Assembly: GCF_001640805.2 (NCBI RefSeq)
Contig: NC_066843.1
Span: forward strand, 5,471,688-5,535,687
Length of the DNA stretch: 64,000 nucleotides
Direction: 5' to 3'
From: Lates calcarifer
Lineage: Eukaryota; Chordata; Actinopteri; Centropomidae
This document shows, in pieces, positions 36,401-51,100 of this stretch. The notes beneath the pieces were generated by a model. That model saw only the letters and a program-made list of their open reading frames with translations, did not search any database and was not told the origin of the DNA. Within the stretch, counting starts at the first letter, position 1. Each line of letters starts with the position of its first letter. The position numbers and the translations under genes are program-made.

Positions 36401-39400
36401 CTATGGTATTCTTTACAAACCATTCTGCTATCTTGATGCAAAGCAAATTATGTATACTGTCACCAGCGTCATTTCTCATGCTTTGCCTTTTCCTTAGGCC
36501 CGATTGTTATTCTCAGCACAGTGGGGATGCAGTAGGCACAGAACAACCAGCACATTATATATAATCTTATGCAACGTGATCCTCAGGAGTTCTTTGGTAT
36601 ATAAACGGCTGTTTAGGGGGGTGTGGAATTCAATCTGCTAAGTGCCTCAGCTATAGTCCTCGCTGGACTGGGCTCCATCAGGACCACCATCTCAAAGTGC
36701 TTTTCGAAGAGTCAGAAAAACTTGTTATCTAAGCTTATTTTACTTAATCATGTGGTCTTCTTCTCTGTGCTGTGCTTCTCTGGCTGGCTCAAACAGTCAA
36801 CTTCACATTGAGGTTATTGTAACTGTTATACATTTGTCTTAAAAGTCATCATCTCAACACTACTACACTACCCTTTGTAGATCTGGAACTACACAGTGTC
36901 AGAGAGAGGGACTGAAATCTGTATCAAAGGGAGGAAGAACCCATAATGAGTTTGATAAGTGAGTGAAGCACCGTTAGGCTATTTTGGTCCTCTGTTGTGT
37001 TATCTCTTCATGTGGTTGACTTTACAGCTCCCTGTAGAGCACAAAAAACCATGTAAGCCTTCTGGCAGCAGCTACAGAAGCAGTATTTCCGGCAGCAGAA
37101 CCACATCAGTGTTTCAGGGAGGACCTGGTAGGGCTGGGCCCACAACCCCCATCATTACCATTCCCTGTGGGGAGCTATAAGACCTGTTTCCTGAAGACCG
37201 CCTTTGCCCCAACCGGCATCACTTCAACGAACACCTCCCATCTTCCCTGCACCCTTCTCCCATCCTCCACCAACATTTGTGTTGAGTCTCTCTACAGATG
37301 GAATGTGAAACCCAAAGTATCACATAAACATAGATGGAGGCCTTATTTCAAAGGTAGAAACTATGCCCAAAGTCACAGCATTACTCACATCTCTCCAAGG
37401 ACAACAAAGGCTTTTGTTGGGCATTTGCTTAATTATGGAGAGAGAAAAAAATGCAGAAAAATGGTACTCAATGCCCTTCAAAAAGGAAAAATAAAAATCC
37501 CACTGCGGAGCGGCTGCTCTGACATACCGCGCTGGAGTGTGTGGGTGTTACAAGGGCACAGAGGGGAGAACCAGGGTCAGAGCAGCTGTTGAGGGCTTGG
37601 GGGTGGGTGAATGCAGCGGTACAGAGAAACACCACACAAAGCTACATTTCTACATTTAACAATGGAAGACCTAGTAATCCTTCTGGTCTTGGTAAAAATG
37701 ATATATGTGCTGTATGCTTACACGAGTAGTGAATGAAATTCCTATCTGTGCTTGAAAAATCAATACTCCAACAGTGCAGAGGGTTTTTAGGGTTGACAGT
37801 CGCTTGCTGAAATGAAAAATCATAGTGAACTCAGCAGCATTTGAGGCCAGTCCACTGGGCAGTCACATGAAGTAGGGATCTTACAGGGCACTCCTCATCC
37901 ATCTGCTACTCACCCATGACCCCTCCCTCGTGTCCTTCCTTCCTTCTCTCCTATTGGCATTTCTTTTCCAGGTCTGAATAGACTCATCTGAATGACGCTC
38001 ATCCTGACCAGAGCTAAATATGACCGTCATTTGTCTTGTGTGTTTTTGTCATTTCTCTCCGCCTGCACTGTTTACTAAAAGTTGTTCAATTACTGGGCTG
38101 TGCAAGTAGAAGCTCCTTTGTCACTTCCTGTACAAAGGGCTTATTGTGATTTAACATGCTGCATCCGTGAGCATCCTGGCTGATTTACTATACTCATTAA
38201 GGATAACAGCAACGGCAGCTCTGCACTGCTCCACTGTACGGGGCTTAGTTCACAGGGGGGATTTAACAGTATTGTAACACTGCAGTGAGGTGATAAAAAC
38301 AACACTGAAGTTTCACGACATGATTGCAGTGGATGTTAGGAAGATGTATGTAAGGCCTTCTTCCATCACCTCTATCTCTGTTAATTCCCCTCCTCCCTTT
38401 GGAACCGTGTTTGCATTGTGAGGGCACCAGAAGGACAAGAGGTATCACACAAATGCTTTTAAACACATGCACACACAACATAATGCAAATGCTCAGCATC
38501 TAATCTGATCAAATTTAGGGAAGATAGGAAAAAACAGCCATCTGCATAATCCTATAAGATTGTCATCGGTGAGCAAACATTACGTTAAATCAGGACTCTG
38601 GGAAGATGAGACAAGGGATTTGCTCACTTTCAAGAAAAACAGGAAGCAGAAAATCCACATACATATACATTCATTTTATATAGATCTTCACCACAGAGCA
38701 GAAAGTGCCTACTTGCAAAACATTTTTCATCATAGCTCTGTACACTATTGATTTCATAAATGCCTCCTGAGCAGTACCCACACCCTAACCAGCTACATCT
38801 GCATCCTGTCCTTCACACCCAGGTTTTTTCTCTCACAAGCTACAAGTTGTCAATCAAAATGCAGCTGTCTAAATTTGAACCCAGATTACAATCAGCCGCC
38901 AATTTCTGGTACACGAGTAATTGAAATTCATCAGCAGTGACCTTTCTTCGGAAAAGCTGGGCATAGCTGCATCCAGCATTTTATTTAATTCACAAACCTG
39001 TCTGTGACAGATAACAGGGACATTATGAGCAGGAAAAGGAAACGAGACCCACCACATACAGAGAGTTCTCTCTCTTTTTGCATATTGTCAACACATTAAT
39101 TAAATGATAATGTCAGAAATAGGGGGAGATTCTGACATGATTTGTTGGGCTAATGGAGTTCAGAAGAGGTACAGCAGATAGCAGAACCCATCAGGTGATG
39201 AAGGAAAAAGCTTTGTAATGTATGATAATGCAGGTGTGTTGGCAGGCAGTGAGTTGGTATGGTGAGCTTTTGTTCAATCTAAGACATATTTTGCAAAAGA
39301 GAGAAACTGGGATGACTTTATCAAACATGCTGTATAAAGGTGTATTTTCTCTGGCTTTAGCTGCAGCTGTTCCAGTCTTCACAGACTACAAGGTCACACA

Positions 39401-42400
39401 AACTGCAGGGAACCTCGATTTGGTGAATCCCTGCATCTTGCCAAACCCATCAAAGCCCGTATTCAGACATCATGAGGGCAACTCCAAAATTCATGCTAAC
39501 TAGCTATAAACCTTTGGGAAATAGGAGGCAAGTTAAATAGAGGGGTGAAGAGAGCACTACAGTGGCTTGATCTGCTTCCCTCTGTCATGAGAAGAGAGAA
39601 GCCTTTTTAGATAAAGCTTTTGTTGTTTCTTTCTAGAGGAAGCTTAGCCTATTGACGTTCATACAGCTATTCTTTGTAACAGCTTAAGAGCTTACATGTT
39701 TGGTACAGAGTAAGAAGCCTGCACACCCACCCCCATCCTGCCCAAATCATGTGAAACTGGACTCAATATCTGTTTTTCACTCCCAGTAAATATTGCTCTT
39801 CTCTTTGGAGCATTTAACAGCATGCACAACATACAACAATGATAGATTTTTACTAAACTAATTCATCTTTGAAAAACTCAGTTCTACAGTTCACAATTCT
39901 ACTGTGCAATTTAAAAAAACATAAAAATTAATTTTTGTTCAGTCTCTGGTTATATATTGTACATTATTTGTTTTCTAAGCAAGGGACATCAACAACCGTA
40001 GCAGGTAGTTTTATGAAAAAAAGTGGCTCAGCACTGGTTTTCCATGTCTTGGCAAGGAAGGTAAAATAAATTTTACATGGGAACATTCTTTTCTATACAT
40101 TATATTCTTCATAAAAAGATAAGAGTCCTTCATCTGATTATCCCAGAAAGTTAATCAGACAGCATATTAAGTTAAGCGATAAGAATTGAGGCATGAACTT
40201 GCTCAGCCGAAGTGGACAGACCTGCAGTACATAGAGTAGCCTACAGCTGCTTTACAATTTTATAGGCTATGTCTTAGGTTAATGAGAGCAGCTAATTCGA
40301 TTTACTCGAGGACTATGGTGGTGTTATCATCTGAAAGTATTATTGCTGCAGCAATCACAACATTTACGTTAATTGTAGCACACAGCAAATGCAGTGATAC
40401 AGAAGGTGGTCTGATGGAACAATGAAGCGGAAGAAGACGCGAAAAGAACAACTTATCTTTAAAAAAAAAAAAACTGCCAAAGGTTTTAATTAAATTCACT
40501 TGTCCAAACTGATGACTTTTCTGCCAAGGGAAAAATAAAAATTGATTGAGCAGGAATGTTAGATGCTGCCCAGTAATTCCTTACACATGGGAAGTGGCCT
40601 CTCCCTGAGATACAATTAAAAACTGATCTAATAAAAACAATCATATCCCATTGTTAGTGGGAGAAACACATTATTGTCACTTTCCAACCAAAGAGTTGTT
40701 GTTTGAGAGACAAATAACCTTTGCATGAAAGTAATCCCCTTGCTGAATAAATGTATTCCATATCTGTAGAACAAAAACTGGTTTATTCTTCCATCAAAAG
40801 CTGGCATGTGCATGAAATCACCCTATTTACTATATGGTGGTTAATATGGGTGTGAATTCTGAGGTTGTGTCCTTTGTTCACTCATTCTCCACTCCCTAAA
40901 TAATTGATGGGATTGCTGTGCAAGCAGTTCAACTAAATGTTTGGCACGACAGCTTACACCATAAATTGAAATTGAATTTTACAGATGTGAAAATGACCAC
41001 TGAGCCAGTCTGCAGCTGTGCAGTGATGACGCAAAATGGTGATGATTTGTAAATGTCTGAAATTGTAATTTATCTCTCACTATTGAGTGTCTATTCTATA
41101 GGGGGTAATGGATGAGGGAGTGATGAGGAAACATCCCGTTGCTAGTGGCAACCACCACTGGCACAGGTCCATGTCAGTTAATTGACAGTGCTACATGTTT
41201 TGTCCGAGCAAATATTGACAACCATCTTTTCTAGAACTGTTTTGTGATTGCGGTTTGTAATTTCTTAACTTAGTTTTTCTGTGATTAGTTCACTGCTGGC
41301 CATGCTAGCCATGTACTAGCTGTCTAAGGCTTATCATCTGCTCAATACAAACTGTTAATTTGCTGCTGGGGTAACTGTGTATTTTACTCTTGTGGACCCT
41401 TGACTACATTAATTACTGTTTGGTACTTCCTGTGGGGACTTGTTGAACTTTCAGCTGGCACCTAAATGTAAATATAAGTACTCTAATTACAGGCTGCTAT
41501 ACTGAACACTCGTACAGTAATATCTTTATGTGTTCATCCAGCATTCCTACTGTAATTCATTAATTTGAGCTGTAGAGAGAAATGTACAAAGAGGTTAATA
41601 GAGTGGCCTGGCTGCCTAGCAACTCAGTGATGCCTTTCATTTGGTAATTTACACTCAAAGAAGGTCAGCGACTCAAGGGCCGACAGAGGGATGGAAGGAG
41701 GGAACAACTTCAATCTGACAGAAAAAGGACAAAGATAGGCTGCAAATTTGGAAACATACAGTTGGTTAGAAAGATGATTCCTGAAAGCACTCGCTACCTC
41801 CACTCTTTATACTTTACCTTAATAATGTCACCTATATCTATAGTATGTTTGATATTTAACCTTTACTTAACCAGGTTAAAGTCTCACTGAGATGAAAATC
41901 TCTAGGCAGCATAAAAAACATGCTAGTTGCAATTCTGAAGTAACACTTTGGAGCATTCAGTATTTAATATTTGCTCTACTCTATGCTATGAGCATTATTG
42001 CATATATCACCTAAAGTAAGAGAAGTAGTAGGGGAATATAGTTTTGGGTGATGAAGAAGGAAAAATATGCAGGTGAGGCAGAAGCCCAGTTCACTAATAG
42101 TGGAGAAGAGAGCTGAAAAACTGCTGTGCACTACACACTGAATCTAGCACATCCAGTTCCTGAGCTGTGCAGAGGTGGTCTGAAGGACACTAATCTCAGT
42201 GTATACTGCCGGTGCATGAGGAAAACAATGGACACAGCGAAATGAGTCATCCTGCTTTAATTCTGCCCAAACAGTGTGAAGATGCAGAGAGGAATCAATA
42301 CACAGGTTGATGGGAGAGTGAGAGAAGGTAGGTGAAGCTGTGGGTGTTTGCTTGTGCGCTTTCCAGCACGGTGGCTAATTCAGACAGTGTGAAAGGGCAG

Positions 42401-45088
42401 ATAATGAAAGTGCAAAGGGGGCACTGGTGGAGCTCTGTTTGGAAGTGGAGTTACAAAAAATGAAATAAATGAATAAATAAATAAAAAGTAAAATCACACT
42501 TTTTTCCTCACTGACTTGATGTTCCTGTCAGTCTGTCACAAGGAATTTCAGTTTGCACACATGCATTTCCATCACATCATGTTACATCAGTGAAGACATA
42601 GGGAGGAATGAACTACCATTAGTGCACTTACAGACTCTGTCTCTGTTTCTCTCTCTCCCGGAGTGCTGAGTCAGCATGAGGCAAGCATGCATGAAGAGTA
42701 TAAATATTCACCAAGGCCTGCACAACATCACATCACCTGGTCAAAAGACATCTATCATCAACCTCTGTTTAGCCTAAGACCATACACATTTTTCACCTTC
42801 CTTGCCTTTGGGTCACTGTTTGTCCTTTCAACCCAGGGACACCTGTCTGATCTCCCCGTGTCTCACCAGTGTCCTTCATCCCTCCAAAACAAAGCCAAAT
42901 ATACAGAGAAAGCCTTATAAGGCATCACTCTTCTCGCTTTTCCTTTCCCTCTCTCAGACAAACATGCACACACAAATACGGCCGACTCGCCACTTTTTCC
43001 GGCTGATTGTTCAGCTTTCAGCTTCTGCTTTTTAAAGCGAAGAGAAAACAATTTCCAGCTGCACATCCTCTTTCACTTTCTGTCATGCTCTTAAACCAGA
43101 CAAAGCCGTGATTCTGTAATTACACAAATAAACAACCAAAAATATGTCTGAGCGGGAAACAAAGCTGACATGATGACTCCGGCATCATCATGGTTTTGTG
43201 AATGTTTTGGTTGTTCATTTTTGAATCTAGCAGATTAGAGACTTTTCTGTTTACAAGTGATTTTTACACTTTCACATTCATTAAAAACCAAATTGCATCA
43301 AAATACATGATAACCATAGTTTGTAAATCTCTAAATTCAGTAATTCATGTAATGACCTTCTTCCTGTCATAAAGAGCATGTAGGAGTTGCTCTGCACATA
43401 TGACTGGCGGAAGCTTGACAAAGCTTATGGGTATCGTTAAGGGTTAATTTTTCACCATGGATGTGATTGACGATACAATAGCAGACGCTACAGCAGCCTG
43501 CTTGACGCAGATGAGCTTTAATCAACAGCAGAATGAATTTTGATGGATGACTAAAGTGGAAAATCACTGGGTGAACAAGTCAGGTGGCAATGCCAGTCTC
43601 CCTTCAAGGAATAAATCAAATTTTGGGTGGGGGGGTTGGGGGGGATGAGAACACTGACGCACAGTGGATGTTTGACTAGAGGCATGAAATTATGTGTCTC
43701 CTCCATCAAACTTCCTGCAAATGTGAAGAAATTCAGGGGAGATATTTCTCATTGATATGCAAGCAGCACTGCTGACAGAGTGCAGGCGAAGCTACAACCT
43801 GAATAGTTTTTGAAATTTACCTGTAGTAGTCATTCAGACTCACATATATACAATATATTGCGTCCAGCTGACTGCGAAAGACCCCTTTTACAAGATTCTC
43901 AATTTAAGACAAGTCATTAGATACATTAAAAAGCCAGCCAGAGTCAGCTACTTTAACAAAGTTAACATTAACTTAATTAGCAAGCTACTAAAATCTGCCA
44001 GCAAACAGTTGTTGGCGAGAAATGAGAAGCCTGCTTTTGTCTACCATCATCTGAAATCTAGGACCCATTGCTCGCTCCCATGCAAGAATAGAAAGCTTGT
44101 GTGTGGCATGAGCGAGGCAGTTGTTGGAGAGTAATGTCCATGGGGATCTACAGTGTATTCTTTTAAGACCCACTTTCTTCTGCAGGAGCTCAGAAAATGT
44201 GACTGAAATTGTTTGAAGGCTTCCAGATCGCAATAAGACTATACCGCACTGACAGCTTTACTGATCTAAAATGATATTATGTTCAACTGTCAGTGAGCTA
44301 TTAAGCTAATAGTCACCTACTATCTGTGATGGGCTGCAATTTCCACAGTTGACGGGACTTGCCATGCCACACATTGATGTTATTTTAGTTTAAGTTTGGC
44401 AGGAAATTCTACTGTTTCTTGTTTATTGTGTCACTTCTGAGCACTACTCTAGTATTTTCTTTTTATCTCAATTGTCTCTCTACTGGTATCTGTTCCTAAC
44501 GTGCACTACATTATGAATTTACTGCCTGATGTGCCAAGTGGTCTAGTGCATACAGTAGGTGTGCAACAAAGATATTAACCTAAATATACTGTAATTCACA
44601 AATATTTTCTCCTTAATATTTATTACATGCATCAAAGCATACACTACTTAATTTGAATAGAATTCAAGCAAGGTCTGTGGTCCTCTTAATTTGCATTGCT
44701 GAGAGCTGGGGACCTGCAACATGCTGCGGCTGCAGGGATACACTTCATCTGTTTTAAGTTATTTCCAGTCAAGAGCTCCATCAATAAGGGATGTAGCAAT
44801 TGACCTGTTACCACAAGCACGCTAATGGCCCTACATACATGTCAGCCATAACATACAGAGGTATAACACAAGGCAGGGCTGGCACGCACACCACTACATC
44901 TCCGCTGGCGATCACAACTCCTGTCAGTCTGAAATCAATACCTGGAAGGAGGGGAGGAGATTGTGGAGGTGCCTGGTGCAGGATGGGCTGGAAGATGCTT
45001 ATGACTGATAACTGGCTGCCAGGTTCCTATATCACCTATGTAGCGTTGACTCTGGGAAATGTGATCCTTTTTCTTCTCCTTCTCTATC

Positions 45089-45139
<51 letters not shown>

Positions 45140-48100
45140 CCTGGCAGTGAGCTGGGATATGGGAAGGGAGGGGCCGAGCAGGAGAAGAGGGAGGAGTAGC
45201 ACATCCTCTTACAAGGACAAACTCCTGCACAGACAGGAAAGCATTTAACAACATTAGCAAACAGCGCACGTGCCTATGTGTGTGGCTGAATGTATGCTTG
45301 TGCTTGTAGTCTGAAGTCGCCCTGGGATGTGCAGGTTTGGCCTTCACCCGTGTTCCACTCCAGTGCTCCTAGCATCACTGTTTGATAAACTAGCCTATAA
45401 TCGGATTGCTTTGCAGTTATCTGCTAATCTAATGGCACCTGCCCAGCCTCAAGATTTAGCTGACCATCACATCAACCCTCCTACCCCACCCTGAAAGTTC
45501 TTCTCCTCCTCCTTCCCATTTGTCGTCCTCCACCACCCAACTGTAGAGCTCTCTGTCTTGTAAACACCCCACACTCCCTCTCGCTTTAACCTTGACATCT
45601 CCAGGCTTATGTCAGTTATCTCTGTCTCTTTGTTTCTCTGACATCCCCCCTTGCTTTCCTTGCATCTGTAGCCAAACCTCCTTTTCTCATCATTTCATTT
45701 CCCCTCTTTTCCTCCTCTCCATCCTTTCTGTCTGTGATAGCAGGCAGCTCCACGAAGCAACGCACGCACATATTATTGGGTCTTACGGGCCTCTGGAGTC
45801 TAGAGAGTAAGTGGCAGGTAGGAGAGAGGCTGCACCACAGGGGCTGGCATTGTCGCCAGCACCATCATGAATGTTTCTTCCACAGTATAAACAATAACAC
45901 ACACACACAAACACACAGTACCTTCCTCACAGCCACAAGCAATGTAAACAAAGACGGGCAAATGGGGAAGCGCACACCTGTTTCCCACAGTCTAGCACAC
46001 ACGCACACATATGCAAGGCCTGAGGGAGTTTTATCAGCCTCAGCATGAGATGTCTGTGAATACAGTGTGAATGCTAATTACCCGAGGCGGTGGAGATGAC
46101 TGACATGTATTAGATGTGTCTGGTCGGTTTTATTCGTTTACTATATTCAGCAGTTTCCTGGAATGCCTCCTATTTTTTCTCAGAACCTGAACTTCAGTTG
46201 GTCGCACCAATGGTACACACTCCAGAACTGGGTAAATAAATGAAGTGCAGCAACTTTTCTTTCAGCAATGAATTCTTAGAAAATGGCTGATTTGGGTGCT
46301 CTATTTGCCTTCAGTAGGCAGCCCTGGCCTACTTTGCTTACTCTGTCCAGTTCTCTGCCTATAATGTCCTCAATGAGTCACTCTAGATTCAAATCTTAGC
46401 TGTTACATGGGGATCAAGTTGCACTGTGTGATTAAATTCTTAATTTGCTGTGCCTTCTGTTTACAAAAAACTGAACAATAAGATTATGGCATAACTACCC
46501 CTAGCATTTGCTGTCTAGCAGTTATATTTACATGTGTAATTATAGTGTCTGTTTAGAGAAGTGGACCTCTCCTGATTTGGCTACTGATTGGTTGTAGATA
46601 TTCACTCTGCATGTTGGGTAAACAATGAGGGTAAAGTGTGTGACTTGAACAAAACTGAAAATTAAATGAGGAAAAAAAAGAGAAGTGAGCTCTGGCACAG
46701 AAGTAGGATTCCTAAAAGCTCAAGCAGTCAATCGCTACCCAGTTTCTTCATCTGCAAGTCCGTCAAATGTGAAACTCAGAAAAACAAAAAAGAAAAAGAA
46801 ACGACTACTCCACTGCAGCTTTGATATCAAATATCTGAAATTTTGTGTTTATTTTGATTTGCTATTTCAAACTCAGTTCAATCATGCTATCACATAATTG
46901 TCTTACATTACAATAATTTTTTTTGAGTTTTTGACAGTTGACAAAACAAGCAGTCAGAATTGGTGCCATCTTGGGCTCTGAGAACTTGTGATGATACAGC
47001 AATTTTTTAAGAAAATAACTGACAGTAAATGAAATATGATGATAATGAAAACAATCATTAGTCACAGTCCTGAACTCAACACAGATGATTTGAACTAACC
47101 CCACTGTAAAACTAATATATTGTGGTGGGTGTAAGAAAATAAAATATTCAACTATAGATCATCCATTTCAGACAACTGATAATCTAGGATAACATTCTTT
47201 AAAAAAAAGTTTCAGCACTAGTTTACACATTAAATTAAATGTACCCTCAAGCATACACACACACGGTAAAAAACAATCCCAGTGACTGAGAGTCTCAGTC
47301 TGATGGACACACACTTACACTATTTTGTTTTGTCTGACAAACCAGTTATTACACTTCAGTTCAAGATGGCACATTACAACTGTGAAAAAAAAACACACAC
47401 ACATTTGTGAGAGTCTCTCAAGGCAAACAGGATCCGCCCAGCCCTCACACAAATAGTATTTTTCAGTTTTGAAACATCTGGTGAAAAAAGCTGCCTTTGT
47501 CATCTCAAACCTCTCATGGATGGAGAGACGAGGCTTCTGCTATACTCAGGTTAAATGAGGACAGGAAGGCGGGAGGAGCTAAGAACCACTGAAGCATGTG
47601 CATGCAAAATGTATGGCTTTCACATCTTCACTCTTTCCCTTCATCGGTGTCTCACTTCACCGTCTCTCTCTGCATCCTCCTGCTTCGTGACTGGGCTGTT
47701 GGGAGAAGACTGTGCAGGATTACTGCCAACTGAAGGTGCTAATGGTCTATAGCTGTAGAACAGACAGTGCCCTCTCAGTTCTTCTATTTCTCCATCCCTC
47801 TGCCTTTTCTCACCTCTCACCATCTCTATCCTCCTTCTCCTCTTCTCTCCCTTTTCTTATTTTTCCATTGGTGAGCAATATTCAAAGGAGCAGTCTGCAT
47901 ATTGATCTGTATGTTATTCCCCCACTGCTGGTCCAGCATGGGGAATTAAGCATTATTTAGTAAGTCCCAATAAGCATTATTTAGCAAGAAGTATGTCCAA
48001 GTGCTGGAAGTATCTCACTCTGAACTCCCCATGGGGTCTAAACAATCAGCAAGTCCATTCTCCTGTCCATTTACCTCCTAACTGAAACTTTAACTTGCAT

Positions 48101-51100
48101 GTTAACCATTAGCTCTGCAAAGATGACAAGCACAGAACATTTCAATGTCAGTGGCCAATCAGATTTCCATTCTTGCTTATTTCAGCAGATTAATAACACT
48201 CTCATGTCTGCATGCTCAACATGAAGCTAACATCAGTGGTAGGTTATCTTAGCTCAGCAAAAGACTAGAAACAGAGGACATAAGCTAGCCCATCTCTTTC
48301 ATTAACAGTAACACAATCTTCACTAACAACACCTCTAAAACTCATTAATCAATGTTTTATATCTGGTTTGTTTAATTTGCACTGAAAAGTGTTGCATTTA
48401 GGCCAGCTGTTTCCTACTGTTTTCCAGTTCTTCTGCTAAGCTAAGCTAACTGGCTGTGGTTTCATATTTAGCATATAGACATGAGTGGTATCAATCTTCT
48501 TATGTAACTCATAGCAAGAAAGTGAATAAGCATGTTTCCCAAAAAACACTGACCTATCCCTTTAAAGATACTTTCCCTACTTAATTTTTCTAATTCACTT
48601 TTGAAACACTTAAAGTGTGCCACTAAAAGGCTTAGTCTCCAGAACACAGTAACATTTATTCTTGTTAAAAACCAAATCGGCTCAAAACCATCTTCTCTTT
48701 TTAAAAGATTTGACTGCATTTAAACCTTTCACAAGCAAATTTATGAGGCTTATTCATAAACAAACTATACAAGAATGAAGTTGATTACTGTCATTCAAAG
48801 TTTCCAGTGTAGCACTTTTATTTGAACACTTTCCAACTGTAACCGCTATAAATTGCTCGAGATGTGACTGCTTTCAGAACCGTTGTATCCACTGTTAGGA
48901 TCTCTGTTACAAGCTCTGAATTAGTTTAATTGAGATTCTTGTGTTTATTTTTGGCCCATGCTGTGTGCCACCCACACCTCTCAGCACCCGCCAACCCACT
49001 GACAATCAGAGCCACACACACTGACCTTAATTCTCCCTGATTACCAAACCAACTTCCCTGTTGCATGAGTGTCTGACCTTTTCACACAATCATCACAATC
49101 ATGCAGTCAGAATTACACACGCTCATGTGCGTACATTCACTCCTCCAAGACAGTCACTTGTGCACGCGCACAAACACACACACAAATAAAACTGGATTCT
49201 GGATGCAGACTCTTCTACACCTTCTGCTTCCATCTAAAAAAGGCTCATGACAACAAGTGCTCCTCTCATACACCTTGTCAGGGCCGTTGACAACTGGGTC
49301 ACCCTGTGCTGAGAATTTGTACCCACTTACTCAGACTGACCTGCTCTGTTCAGGCTAATTGGAATCTGACATTATACAATGGCGTTAATAAGGTGCCCAA
49401 ATAAAAAAGTATGTCTTGGCACTGGGAACTTATTAAAGGGCCATACTACTAATTTGGCATGTTTTTTCGCTGATGTGCTTTTCGGTTTTTAGATTGATTC
49501 AATTGCTTCCAGATGGATTTATTTTTAGTGGCTTTTAAAATGTTACAGATTAGGTGCATTCAAGTAACCCTTTCATTTTCACTTCAAAATTCATTGCAAA
49601 AACAGACACATTTTTATTGGGACCAACGAAATTATGCTTGTCTTCTTCTCAAAATCCAATTGTTTATTGTGTATTATCTACTAGGGGTGATGTTCAGACA
49701 ACATACTGTAAGTCATGGATGGTCAGAGTATCCTTCAGTGGACCACCCAGGAGAGATTTCAAACCATCCCTTCTCTTTGCCAAAAAACATCAGCATCAGC
49801 ATATTCCCTGGCTGTCTGAAAGGTAGAATATCCATCTTACACTGTGCTATCCAAAAATGGTCGGCAGTAAAGATTGGCAAAAGCTAAAATAAGCAAAACT
49901 CATGGTTGCTTTTTGGAGGGAAGGTGGCTTGAGCCACAGGGATTCTACAGTTCTGAAAGGATGTAGGTTTTTCACCACTTGTTTTGACACTGCTCTGTGA
50001 CTATTGTTGACCCTTTCCTGACTCATTTTTCCTCTTGCTGCAAGAGAAAAAGGTGTTTGCTCCTCGCTGAGAGGCTCAGCTGGAGCTGCAGCAACCGGAG
50101 AAGCAGAAATAAACATGAGGTGGTGGAAATAATATTCACTTTAGTACAGCATTTGGCCAGCATCAACTGTCACACCAGGTTGCACTTGCACCTAAGATGA
50201 TATGGTTGCAGTGGCACGGACAGGTTGTGGCTGAGAAGTTGTCCTAAGGATTTTTTTTCACTTATATGTTGTATTTTCAAACTTGTAATGGATCTAAAAT
50301 GTTAATTTGAACCTTCTTTAAACTACACTTCTTCATTTTTATCAGGAAAACTAACATCAGTGAACTCCCTCCCTGTCACCACAGCCTCTTACTTTCTCCC
50401 TCTCTTATTTTCCTAGCTCCAGGGGAGAACTGACAGCACAGTATCACATTTCACAGTGTAAAGTCCAGATCTATCTCTCTCAAGACCCCTACACATTCAG
50501 TGCAATGAACACACATAAAATCCCTCATTTCAAAGTCACAGCAAAGCCCAGCTTGCTCCCCTCTTCACACACAAACTGTATACTTTCAGAGAAAACATAA
50601 ATATACAAACTGATACACAGTACATTCACCGGCTGAGGTCTGGCAGACCAGAGGCCCAGAGCAGACAGAAAGCTGGGATCGCATGAGACCCCTGCACCTA
50701 ATCCTCCAATCCCCAAACTCATATATTCTCAAAGTTGAGTGAAGCTGTTCTCTGTCTGTAACTACACACATGCAGTACTGTATTGCAAACATACATAGAC
50801 CATCTAGACACATGTATTGTATGGAAAAGATGAACACACAGACGTAGAGCTCTCTAAGCTGAAAACACACTTGTGGAATGTAAAAGAGTGATTTGTAAAG
50901 GCCTGGAGATGAAACTGTCAATAATGTATTCTGTTTAAGCTGCAGAGACGCATACTGAGGCTGCATAGGAAATTCTAGTGTGCGTGCGTGCATGTGTGTT
51001 TAGAAGCATCAGTGGAATGTTTGAGTGACATGCCCATGCTTGCACTGTAACCTGCAGAAAGACACCCTGGGGCAATGCACACTAGGTCACAGACAGCATG

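Noticed and set aside
37167..37592. 141-codon open frame on plus
   Set aside because: No recognisable domain, no splice support, and intronic.
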